This document shows positions 1-5,218 of a stretch of 5,218 nt of DNA, in pieces; within the stretch, counting starts at the first letter, position 1; each line of letters begins with the position of its first letter. The DNA comes from an uncultured Bacteroidales bacterium (lineage in GTDB: Bacteria; Bacteroidota; Bacteroidia; Bacteroidales; UBA932): positions 1 to 5,218 of the forward strand of contig CAKUXR010000052.1 of the NCBI GenBank assembly GCA_934700615.1, read 5' to 3'. The position numbers and the translations under genes were made by a program. Under the pieces are notes generated by a model, which was given only the letters and a program-made list of their open reading frames with translations, was not told the DNA's origin and searched no databases.

Positions 1-2
1 AA

Positions 3-241
3 ATAACATTGACCCCGAAAGTTAGACAAATAGCTTTCGGGGTTTATGTTGCAATACGTAACTCCGGAGACGCTTACTTCGTCCCGGCCAGATGACTGTA
101 AAATTTCGTGGGTGGTCAAGCAACATTGCCACGCAGATGTACCTGGGCAATGTCAATGCCATACAGGCGTGGCAGACCACGGACATCTATAACAAGTCAT
201 GGAAGCATTTACTGGTCATGATATCGTTTGTTGTCAGGTAG
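3..241 (+). pseudogene. 3' end of an unidentified gene with an apparent single-base frameshift (possible outer-membrane beta-barrel end)
   Basis: Two adjoining plus-strand frames look coding. The first is open from the window edge and ends in TGA at 93-95, with coding-like codons encoding NSGDAYFVP just before. The second, one base back in phase, is open from 62 to a TAG at 239-241 and ends WKHLLVMISFVVR. One missing C in the CCC run at 83-85 would join them as YFVPGQMTVKF, which reads smoothly. The alternating hydrophobic end is like a last strand of an outer-membrane beta barrel, but I do not recognise the family and this is inference. An alternative is a separate 49-codon ORF starting at ATG 92-94, overlapping the first stop as ATGA; it has no clear ribosome-binding site. 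The gene converges on recO, with 59 bases between stop codons. The frameshift could be real decay or a sequencing or assembly error. Confidence 0.35.
12..43. repeat. Perfect 10-bp inverted repeat with 12-base loop
   Basis: ACCCCGAAAG at 12-21 is the exact reverse complement of CTTTCGGGGT at 34-43. The left arm sits in TGACCCCGAAAG followed by TTAGACA. From memory this resembles the terminal repeats of IS3-family (IS150-type) insertion sequences of Bacteroidetes. No transposase is visible to the right, where such an element's body should lie. It also lies within an open frame, so it may be chance. There is no convincing T-run on either strand, so a rho-independent terminator is unlikely. Confidence 0.5.
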
Positions 242-257
242 TTCGTCCAACACGAAC
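241..257. repeat. Short inverted repeat between convergent genes
   Basis: GTTCGT at 241-246 pairs with ACGAAC at 252-257 across a 5-base loop, right at the stop codon of the plus-strand fragment and 44 bases beyond the recO stop. It is the only hairpin noted in the convergent gap of 242-300. The stem is only 6 bp and no T-tract follows on either strand, so I do not call it a terminator. The rest of the gap shows nothing recognisable. Confidence 0.25.
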
Positions 258-300
258 ATACTCCAAGTAAAACTCTACTGCAAACTGCCGCGATTTTCAC

Positions 301-945
301 TCACGCAAACAGTTCATGAAGCACCTGGAGAGAGCGGATATTGATGGCGGACTCGGTATGAAACTCGAGGTACTTGATTATGGAAGCCGCGATATCACTG
401 CGCAGCTGACCGTTCAGGGGGATTAGCATGGAGCCGGGCAAGTCCTCATGCATGAACTGCTCGATCAGATTCTGGTTGTCTCCCGAGAACGGTTCCATGT
501 CGGAGGCTTCCGGGCGGAAACCCATGGCAACGCAAAGTTCCAGAAGGAAACGGATATGGAAATTGCTGAAGTCGGACTCGAGGGCATCCAAGGTCAATAT
601 CTGACGGATGCACCAGTCATATAGGCCTTCCTCGGATGCGCCGTCCTTGATGATGCGATACAGGACCTCCGCCATGAACATTGACATCGAGTTCTTGAAA
701 ATATTGTTCCGGATACCTGTCAATGCATAAGTTGCAGACAACGGCTTCGCCTGCCACAGATTCGTTTTCGGATTTTCCGTGACAGACAACTCAAGTATGT
801 TCAGCGGTAAATACCAGGCCATTTTGGATTTCGGCCCTACACGGACGACATAACTGCGCCTTCCGAAACTGCGGCTCAACGTGTGAAGAACGATGGCATT
901 GTCACGTATCTTCGTGAAATTGAGCACAATAGCCGATTCATCCAT
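301..945 (-). CDS. recO: DNA repair protein RecO
   Basis: 214 residues. RecO acts in the cytoplasm in the RecFOR pathway: it binds single-stranded DNA and SSB and, with RecR, helps load RecA at gaps. The N-terminus (about 1-80) fits the RecO OB-fold, with the pattern IVLHTLSRSFGRRSYVVRVG and then a K-rich turn. The rest is the helical domain, including NFHIRFLLELCVAMGF and the closing SLQVLHELFA, close to Bacteroides RecO as I remember it. Only two cysteines are present, so the four-cysteine zinc site of some RecO proteins is absent, as usual in Bacteroidetes. It is somewhat shorter than the usual 230-250 residues but shows no sign of truncation. It starts with ATG (plus-strand cat 943-945), 12 bases after the rdgB stop, with no obvious Shine-Dalgarno, and is probably cotranscribed with rdgB. 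It ends in TGA. Confidence 0.9.
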   Translation of the reverse strand: MDESAIVLNFTKIRDNAIVLHTLSRSFGRRSYVVRVGPKSKMAWYLPLNILELSVTENPKTNLWQAKPLSATYALTGIRNNIFKNSMSMFMAEVLYRIIKDGASEEGLYDWCIRQILTLDALESDFSNFHIRFLLELCVAMGFRPEASDMEPFSGDNQNLIEQFMHEDLPGSMLIPLNGQLRSDIAASIIKYLEFHTESAINIRSLQVLHELFA

Positions 946-957
946 ATCCCGGTAAGA

Positions 958-1596
958 TTATTTGGACGCGTGCTCGTGGAGCCATGCCGCCATAGCGCGC
1001 AAAGCCTTTCCGCGATGAGAAATCGCATTCTTCTGATCGTCGGTAAGTTCCGCTACAGTAACGTCAGGATACTCGTCGGCAATGAAGACAGGATCATAAC
1101 CGAACCCACCGTTTCCTACTCTCTCATAAGAAATACGGCCTTCCATCACACCCTCGAAGAAGTGCTTTTCACCATTGAGTATCAATGTTATAACTGTCTT
1201 GAATCTGGCCTTTCTGGTCGCATTAGGAGTTTCGAGACCATACTCTCTGGCAACCGAAGCCTCATATTCACGTCTCGCCATCTCGTCGAGGAGTTTGTCA
1301 ATGTTAGCCGAAAAACTCTTCTCCGGTCCGGCATATCGTGCAGAATAAACGCCAGGAGCACCGCCGAGGATATCGGTCTCAAGTCCCGTATCATCAGCAA
1401 AACAGTCAGCCCCGCCGGCATGGTCGAATATGTACTGTGCTTTCTGTAATGAATTGGCACGTAGAGTAGTGCCTGTTTCAGGAATGTCTTCCACAATTCC
1501 TTTCATGGCAGGGGTAACGAGCTCAAATCCCTCTCCCAAAATTTCTGATGCTTCACGCAGTTTACAGCTATTGCCCGTTGCAAAAATAATCGTCAT
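958..1596 (-). CDS. rdgB: RdgB/HAM1 family non-canonical purine NTP pyrophosphatase
   Basis: 212 residues. The enzyme hydrolyses dITP, XTP and related deaminated purine nucleotides to the monophosphate and pyrophosphate in the cytosol, keeping them out of DNA and RNA. All family motifs are present: FATGNSCKLREA (T7, N9, K12, E15), FADDTGL (metal/catalytic D68 and D69), GGAPGVYSARYAG (78-90), GGFGYDPVF (163-171) and KNAISHRGKA (189-198). It is slightly longer than the roughly 197-residue E. coli enzyme because of extra residues at about 106-128, a charged stretch between the central motifs. The ATG start (plus-strand cat 1594-1596) places the TGN motif at the usual N-terminal position. It is the first gene of a likely two-gene unit with recO and has its own strong promoter 30-60 bases upstream. 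It ends in TAA at 958-960. Confidence 0.97.
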   Translation of the reverse strand: MTIIFATGNSCKLREASEILGEGFELVTPAMKGIVEDIPETGTTLRANSLQKAQYIFDHAGGADCFADDTGLETDILGGAPGVYSARYAGPEKSFSANIDKLLDEMARREYEASVAREYGLETPNATRKARFKTVITLILNGEKHFFEGVMEGRISYERVGNGGFGYDPVFIADEYPDVTVAELTDDQKNAISHRGKALRAMAAWLHEHASK

Positions 1597-1627
1597 ACTG
1601 CTTTCTTTTACCTTATTAATATCGGTG

Positions 1628-1658
1628 CAAAGGTATCAATTCCATTCGTAACGGCAAA
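1628..1658 (-). promoter_or_regulatory. Bacteroides-type sigma-70 promoter for rdgB-recO
   Basis: On the minus strand, TTTG (plus-strand 1655-1658) is followed by 19 bases and then TACCTTTG (1628-1635). This matches the Bacteroidetes housekeeping promoter consensus TTTG-N19-21-TAnnTTTG without a mismatch. Transcription should start a few bases downstream, around 1624, giving a leader of about 28 bases before the rdgB ATG at 1596. Its position in the 94-base gap after the 368-residue membrane protein gene marks the start of a new transcription unit. No clear terminator for the preceding operon is seen in the same gap. Confidence 0.8.
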
Positions 1659-1690
1659 AAGTTTTATCGTATTACCTATTGCCACTATCA

Positions 1691-2797
1691 TTACCAGCAA
1701 CTATCGAATGCGATATACCACATCCCCACACAGAGGGCGACAGTCAGAAGTCCCATCAATATCAATCTGCCGGTAGAAAGGCGCGTACCCAGATATTTGA
1801 AATCCTTGAACTCCTTGCGTTTCCAGAGAGAAAAATTGTTCCTGAGCCACATGCAAAGCTCATCGAAATCCAATGTCGGATTGGCTATGAACCAGCTTTC
1901 GAGCGCAGTCTCCATCCGCGGGATGTCACACCAGGAAAAAGCCTTGCACCACTTCACTGACATTGACCCGGGCTCAAGTCCCAGACAAATCGTGAACTCG
2001 TTCTTGTTTCCTCCCTTCCACCAGGAACGCTGCTTGAGAGCCGTCCCGATCCCCTTTTCAGCCGCAAACAATATCACAAAGACATGAATCTGAGAGGGAG
2101 CCCCGTAAAAGGCATTGAAAAGCTGCAACTTGAACTGGGCCGCGGCGGGAACGGACATTTTTAATGACGGGGAGACGATGATGGCATCCTGTTCCAGGAA
2201 CCTCAGGGAAAAAGACGGATAATCCACAAGACCGAAGGCCTCGGCCGACTTGGCTGAAACACGCTCGGCCCTGAAAATGGAATTCGAGTTCAGCACATAA
2301 TTCTTGTAGAGGCCCTTATATGTCTGAGTAAGAGCATGTTCATACACCCTGTCCCAAACATAAAGCTGACCGCCTCCTCCCGAAACGCAATTCACATGCG
2401 GAGGATCAATCCACTGCATAGGCGTTCCCCACAACGATACGTAATGATCGTAAACACTGCTGTCAATGATAGTCACCTTTCCCGTATTCAGCTCAAGCAG
2501 CCATTCATCAGGATGAGTGACATACCTCACCTCGGTCCTGGTTTTGGTCTCACCCTTGGAATCAGTATAAGTTTCCTCATACTCCTGCCGCTCCACCCAC
2601 GGGTTATGGTGCTGGACATTGGTCGCGAATCCGCTAAGATACTCTTTGGTCTTGCCCGCACGATTAATGCACAGATACAGAAGCAGTTCGCATACGGCAA
2701 CCATCACCGGATACTCCCACCACCCCTCCGTATCGGGATAGTAGAAGAAAAGGACCACGGCCGTGACGACCGGAAGAATATAGAAGAACCTGTGCAA
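1691..2797 (-). CDS. Uncharacterised membrane protein, partner of the LemA-like gene
   Basis: 368 residues; I do not recognise a named family. Two hydrophobic segments lie at the N-terminus (about 4-20 and 30-45) and one at the C-terminus (345-364), with a roughly 300-residue soluble part between them. That part is rich in W and Y and has a charged stretch (YTDSKGETKTRTEVRYV, 77-93), SGGGGQLYVWD (139-149), GGNKNEFTICLG (262-273), VKWCKAFSW (281-289) and WKRKEFKDFKYL (325-336). LemA genes are often next to TPM-domain membrane proteins. The segment around 237-290 is loosely reminiscent of TPM (a GKxxNN-like turn then a strand), but this is a guess. The start shown is TTG (plus-strand caa 2795-2797), 12 bases after the lemA-like stop and in the same frame. 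AGGA overlaps that stop about 10 bases upstream of the TTG, suggesting translational coupling. The first ATG is at residue 32 and would lose the first membrane helix. It ends in TAA. Confidence 0.85.
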   Translation of the reverse strand: MHRFFYILPVVTAVVLFFYYPDTEGWWEYPVMVAVCELLLYLCINRAGKTKEYLSGFATNVQHHNPWVERQEYEETYTDSKGETKTRTEVRYVTHPDEWLLELNTGKVTIIDSSVYDHYVSLWGTPMQWIDPPHVNCVSGGGGQLYVWDRVYEHALTQTYKGLYKNYVLNSNSIFRAERVSAKSAEAFGLVDYPSFSLRFLEQDAIIVSPSLKMSVPAAAQFKLQLFNAFYGAPSQIHVFVILFAAEKGIGTALKQRSWWKGGNKNEFTICLGLEPGSMSVKWCKAFSWCDIPRMETALESWFIANPTLDFDELCMWLRNNFSLWKRKEFKDFKYLGTRLSTGRLILMGLLTVALCVGMWYIAFDSCW

Positions 2798-2809
2798 AAT
2801 CCAGTATTC

Positions 2810-3340
2810 CTAAGAGAAAAGGTCAATGTTATCCTCGCGTCTCGTCCTGAGGACATCCTGAGTCACAGTAGAAGAAATGACTTCGTAAGTAATCTTGCTC
2901 TTGTTGCGCACGAACCAGCAGGCCGGCATTGACTCTGTCAAAGTCTCCCTTTCGCGGATGATGTCGAGCATCCTCTGCTGCGAAGTGGCGAAATAAGCCC
3001 TCTGAGACTCAATGGATTGCATCAGCTTGTCGTACAGTTTGGTGTCGAACTGCGGATTGGATTCCTGAATCATCTTCATCAATGAACCCGATTCCCCGTT
3101 GTAACGTCCCGCAATGAGTTCCGGATAAATCTTCTCGAAGGTCTCACGATACTTTTCAGTAACACCGGCCTCCTGCTTGAGAGTCTTCCACATGGTGTCG
3201 TGCACCGTTTCGATCTTTCCCTTCTGAGCCTCAGCCTCCTTGCGAAGAGCGATTTCCCGGTTATTATATGAGAAATACATGATAATCAGGAGCAGAAGTA
3301 CGCCTCCCCCGATACATAACAGCAACATTGATGATGACAT
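2810..3340 (-). CDS. LemA-like membrane-anchored protein
   Basis: 176 residues. One hydrophobic helix (about 5-23) is followed directly by SYNNREIALRKEAEAQ (24-39), which fits the LemA signature of a membrane helix then YN-x-L-x-x-LR. The remainder is nearly all charged alpha helix, as in the LemA helical bundle, with a conserved-looking W51 and a helix RAYFATSQQRMLDIIRERE. Length agrees with the family (about 180). LemA proteins are anchored in the cytoplasmic membrane; their molecular function is not established. This copy is divergent from the classical AWSQIDVQLKRR type, so the family call rests on architecture and pattern. It starts with ATG (cat 3338-3340), 35 bases after the protease stop; a second ATG lies at codon 5. 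No promoter is seen in that gap, so it is probably cotranscribed with the protease. The TAG stop is in frame with the next gene. Confidence 0.7.
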   Translation of the reverse strand: MSSSMLLLCIGGGVLLLLIIMYFSYNNREIALRKEAEAQKGKIETVHDTMWKTLKQEAGVTEKYRETFEKIYPELIAGRYNGESGSLMKMIQESNPQFDTKLYDKLMQSIESQRAYFATSQQRMLDIIRERETLTESMPACWFVRNKSKITYEVISSTVTQDVLRTRREDNIDLFS

Positions 3341-3375
3341 ATGACGTAATTTTTATCAGTTTATCAATTAATGCA

Positions 3376-5016
3376 TTAGAACTTCACCCGAGGTTTGCCG
3401 AGGGCCTCCTTGAGCTGGTCATCATAACGAAGACGAATCTTCACTCCGGCCTCCTGATAATAATACCTGGTGGCAATCTCCTCCTCGATGAAAGGAATGA
3501 TCTCAGCCTTCTTCATCTGAAGGAACTCCTCCTTTTCAATGTCAATACGCTTACCCAGGGCATCCAGTTCGGATTTCATTGACTCAGCCATACCGTCCTT
3601 TTCCAGTTCCTTCTTCATCTGGTCATACAAAGTCTTCGCACTGGAACGGTAGTCAAAAGTCTGTCCCTTGGCGAATTCGATGAAGTCAGCGTAATCAGCA
3701 TCGCTGAAATGGAAGTCCTCGAGGGCAGGAATACTCTCATGCTTTCTCGCAAACTCGAGAGAATACCTGTCAATGACACCGTTGAGCACCAGAGAAAATA
3801 CCAGACGGCTGTACTCTCTCACCTTAAGTGTATCGTCAGGAGTGATTCCACCACCGTCACGAACCGGACGGCCATGTGCAGTGAAGAACTTATGTGTCAA
3901 TGAATCAGGAATATAGCCTACGCTGCCGTCAGAATTTCTATGGCCGTAGTCGATAGCCTGGACACATCTTCCGCTCGGAGTATAATACTTGGCTGTCGTC
4001 ACCTTAAGCTGCCCGTTATAAGGAAGCGGACGCACACTCTGGACAAGTCCCTTTCCGTAGGTCCTGCGGCCCAAAATGGTTGCACGGTCCAAGTCCTGGA
4101 ATGCACCGGAAATAATCTCGGAAGACGAAGCAGTGCCGGAGTCCACAAGCACAATTATAGGAATCTGAGTATCAACAGGCTCTGTGACAGTGCGATACTC
4201 ACGCTTCGAATCGTCTGAATTTCCTTTCGAAGACACCACGAGCGAGCCCTTAGGCACAAACAAGGAGACGATATTGATAGCCTCGCTCATAAGACCGCCA
4301 CCATTTCCGCGAAGGTCCAGGACAAGCTGCTTCATGCCCTGCTTCTTCAGTTTGAAATAGGCATTGCGCACATCTGCAGACACATTCTCCGTAAAACCGG
4401 TCTGCAGAATATAACCCGTAGTATCATTGACCATTCCGGCATACTCCACATCCGGCAGGTGGATTCTTTCGCGGACAACAGTAACTTTCACAGTATCACC
4501 GGCATTCCATCCGTCTCCCCCACGCAGTTTCTTCACGTCGAACACGACAGAAGTTCCCGGCTTGCCCTTCATCCTGGACGTCGCGCCGGAAGCATCGAAA
4601 CCATGTACTCCAGTCCCGTCGATAGCCACGATTTCATCTCCGCATCTGAGCCCGGCCTTGTATGCCGGCGAATTCATATATGGCTCATTGATAACGACAT
4701 TGCTCTCTTTGGTAGGCTTATAGATAATCGCGCCGATACCGCCGTAAGTCTTGCCGATCATAAACTCGAAGTCCTCATTGTCCTCCTCCGGAACATACAT
4801 AGTATAAGGGTCCAGATTCTCAAGCATCGCCTCGATTCCGACCTTTTCAATCCTGTCCAGCGGCAGGGAATCCACATATGACTGGTTCAGTTCTTTCAGT
4901 ATAGCGTTCTGAATTTCAATCCATTGTCCCAGTTTGAAGCTTTTCGTCTGGCCGAATGAAGGTGCTACGGCCAATGCCAATGCAGCTGTCGCCGTCACCA
5001 ATTTCAAATATTTCAT
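3376..5016 (-). CDS. S41 family carboxyl-terminal processing peptidase with PDZ domain
   Basis: 546 residues from ATG at 5014-5016. Residues 1-22 form a signal peptide (MKYLK, hydrophobic core, likely cut after PSFG), so it acts in the periplasm or as a secreted protease. A helical N-terminal segment ends in NLDPYTMYVP (67-76), typical of S41 proteins. A PDZ domain spans about 85-185, with GGIGA (92-96), SPAYKAGLRCGDEIVAIDG (116-134) and a slightly long loop at 165-175. The protease core follows: VLDLRGNGGG (232-241), DSGTASSSEI with nucleophile S297, and GRRTYGKGLVQ with K322 and Q326. The S-K spacing of 25 and K-Q spacing of 4 match CtpB, so the catalytic set is complete. After the core comes SGRCVQAIDYG and a helical tail to residue 546. 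An upstream TTG at 5098-5100 would add 28 residues ahead of the signal peptide and is rejected. Family members trim C-termini of envelope proteins; the substrate here is unknown. Confidence 0.93.
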   Translation of the reverse strand: MKYLKLVTATAALALAVAPSFGQTKSFKLGQWIEIQNAILKELNQSYVDSLPLDRIEKVGIEAMLENLDPYTMYVPEEDNEDFEFMIGKTYGGIGAIIYKPTKESNVVINEPYMNSPAYKAGLRCGDEIVAIDGTGVHGFDASGATSRMKGKPGTSVVFDVKKLRGGDGWNAGDTVKVTVVRERIHLPDVEYAGMVNDTTGYILQTGFTENVSADVRNAYFKLKKQGMKQLVLDLRGNGGGLMSEAINIVSLFVPKGSLVVSSKGNSDDSKREYRTVTEPVDTQIPIIVLVDSGTASSSEIISGAFQDLDRATILGRRTYGKGLVQSVRPLPYNGQLKVTTAKYYTPSGRCVQAIDYGHRNSDGSVGYIPDSLTHKFFTAHGRPVRDGGGITPDDTLKVREYSRLVFSLVLNGVIDRYSLEFARKHESIPALEDFHFSDADYADFIEFAKGQTFDYRSSAKTLYDQMKKELEKDGMAESMKSELDALGKRIDIEKEEFLQMKKAEIIPFIEEEIATRYYYQEAGVKIRLRYDDQLKEALGKPRVKF

Positions 5017-5102
5017 AATCCAATAATTTTCAATGTTAATGTCAATGCCTCCGCAGGCACCAAGCCAGCCTCGTGCAATAGCTGTGCCCGCAACCGACAA
5101 TT
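5017..5102 (-). promoter_or_regulatory. GC-rich leader of the protease operon with competing hairpins
   Basis: If transcription starts just downstream of the -7-like boxes at 5106-5121, the mRNA has a leader of about 85 bases. It can fold in two exclusive ways. TGCCT (plus-strand 5055-5059) pairs with AGGCA (5046-5050) around a 4-base loop. The same bases, within GTGCCT (5055-5060), can instead pair with the upstream GGGCAC (5084-5089). No ATG lies in the leader. It matches no riboswitch class that I recognise. Three imperfect hexamers, CATTGA CATTAA CATTGA, sit at 5030-5047 close to the start codon. Confidence 0.3.
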
Positions 5103-5105
5103 ATA

Positions 5106-5121
5106 CAAAAATACAAAATTA
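5106..5121 (-). promoter_or_regulatory. Candidate -7 boxes for the protease operon
   Basis: On the minus strand TAATTTTG (5114-5121) and TATTTTTG (5106-5113) lie back to back. Each fits the Bacteroidetes -7 consensus TAnnTTTG. They are about 90-105 bases upstream of the protease ATG. No TTTG is found 19-21 bases further upstream of either box, so the -33 element is weak or absent. That would fit a promoter that needs an activator, but in an AT-rich region the match could also be chance. Confidence 0.45.
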
Positions 5122-5125
5122 CGCC

Positions 5126-5145
5126 TAGTAATGAGCATGTTACTA
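5126..5145. repeat. Inverted repeat upstream of the protease promoter, possible operator
   Basis: TAGTAA at 5126-5131 is the exact reverse complement of TTACTA at 5140-5145, with 8 bases between, making a 20-base dyad. A second small dyad, TTACT-A-AGTAA, overlaps it at 5140-5150. The site lies immediately upstream of the -7-like boxes, where the missing -33 element would be, a natural place for a transcription factor to bind. Which regulator is unknown. The remaining bases to 5218 hold no gene that I can support. Confidence 0.35.
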
Positions 5146-5218
5146 AGTAATCCTTAAAAAATAACTTGGTAATCTTTGCTCGTCTTTTCGGTCTATATTC
5201 CTTTTCTCATCAGTCGTG

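Noticed and set aside
46..192. Plus-strand ORF from ATG at 46 to TAA
   Set aside because: It overlaps the better coding-like frames, its translation is cysteine/histidine-rich without pattern, and there is no ribosome-binding site.
883..1449. 188-codon open frame on the plus strand
   Set aside because: It lies opposite rdgB and the start of recO, both firmly identified by motifs. Its translation shows no domain-like pattern, so it is a shadow of their codon use.
1640..1690. Terminator after the 368-residue membrane protein gene
   Set aside because: A GGCAA...TTGCC pairing exists on the minus strand but has a loop of about 22 bases and no following T-run. It also overlaps the rdgB -33 box.
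2336..2932. 198-codon open frame on the plus strand
   Set aside because: It is antisense to the 368-residue membrane protein and the end of the lemA-like gene. Proline/histidine/arginine-rich text is typical of a reverse shadow frame.
4427..4881. Two plus-strand open frames of 98 and 140 codons
   Set aside because: Both are antisense to the PDZ and N-terminal part of the S41 protease, which has a complete set of motifs. No independent start signals or domains are seen.
5017..5100. N-terminal extension of the protease to an upstream TTG
   Set aside because: It would put 28 residues ahead of a classic signal peptide, needs a TTG start and almost touches the likely transcription start. The ATG at 5014-5016 is preferred.
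5171..5178. Plus-strand AATCTTTG as a divergent promoter
   Set aside because: It has one mismatch to TAnnTTTG, no -33 TTTG at the right distance, and no gene start is visible before the window ends.
5143..5217. Minus-strand open frame of 24 codons ending in TAG, running off the right edge
   Set aside because: It could be the 3' end of an upstream gene, but it is short, AT-rich, uses several rare codons (AGG, ATA, CGA, AGA) and has no recognisable sequence. Not supported.

Overview
The window reads as a piece of a Bacteroidota chromosome, most likely order Bacteroidales. Three things point there. The promoter upstream of rdgB matches the Bacteroides consensus (TTTG, 19 bases, TAnnTTTG). RecO is of the cysteine-poor Bacteroidetes type and ends in the characteristic S-L-x-V-L-x-E-L-F-[AS]. 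The S41 protease has the long alpha-helical C-terminal tail common in this phylum. Start regions are AT-rich with weak or no Shine-Dalgarno sequences, also usual for the group. Genus cannot be fixed from the sequence.

Layout. Five intact genes lie head to tail on the minus strand, so transcription runs from high to low coordinates. At 5218-5017 is an AT-rich upstream region with -7-like boxes, an inverted repeat and a GC-rich leader. Then come a secreted S41 carboxyl-terminal processing protease (5016-3376), a LemA-like membrane-anchored protein (3340-2810) and an unrecognised 368-residue membrane protein (2797-1691). These three are close together and probably form one envelope operon. A 94-base gap holds a near-perfect promoter for the second unit: rdgB (dITP/XTP pyrophosphatase, 1596-958) followed after 12 bases by recO (DNA repair, 945-301). 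Both gene products of this second unit protect genome integrity, one by cleaning the nucleotide pool and the other by recombinational repair.

The left 300 bases contain the 3' end of something on the plus strand, convergent with recO. It is a coding-like stretch that needs one single-base shift, near a CCC run at 83-85, to read through to a stop at 239-241. Its last residues look like a closing beta strand, possibly of an outer-membrane barrel. A perfect 10-bp inverted repeat at 12-43 resembles, from memory, the ends of IS3/IS150-type insertion sequences, but no transposase is visible.

The least ordinary part is the lemA-like gene plus the 368-residue membrane protein. The two are in the same reading frame and are separated by one amber stop and four codons. 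The second gene starts with TTG unless it is made by readthrough. The long open frames on the plus strand opposite these genes are shadows.
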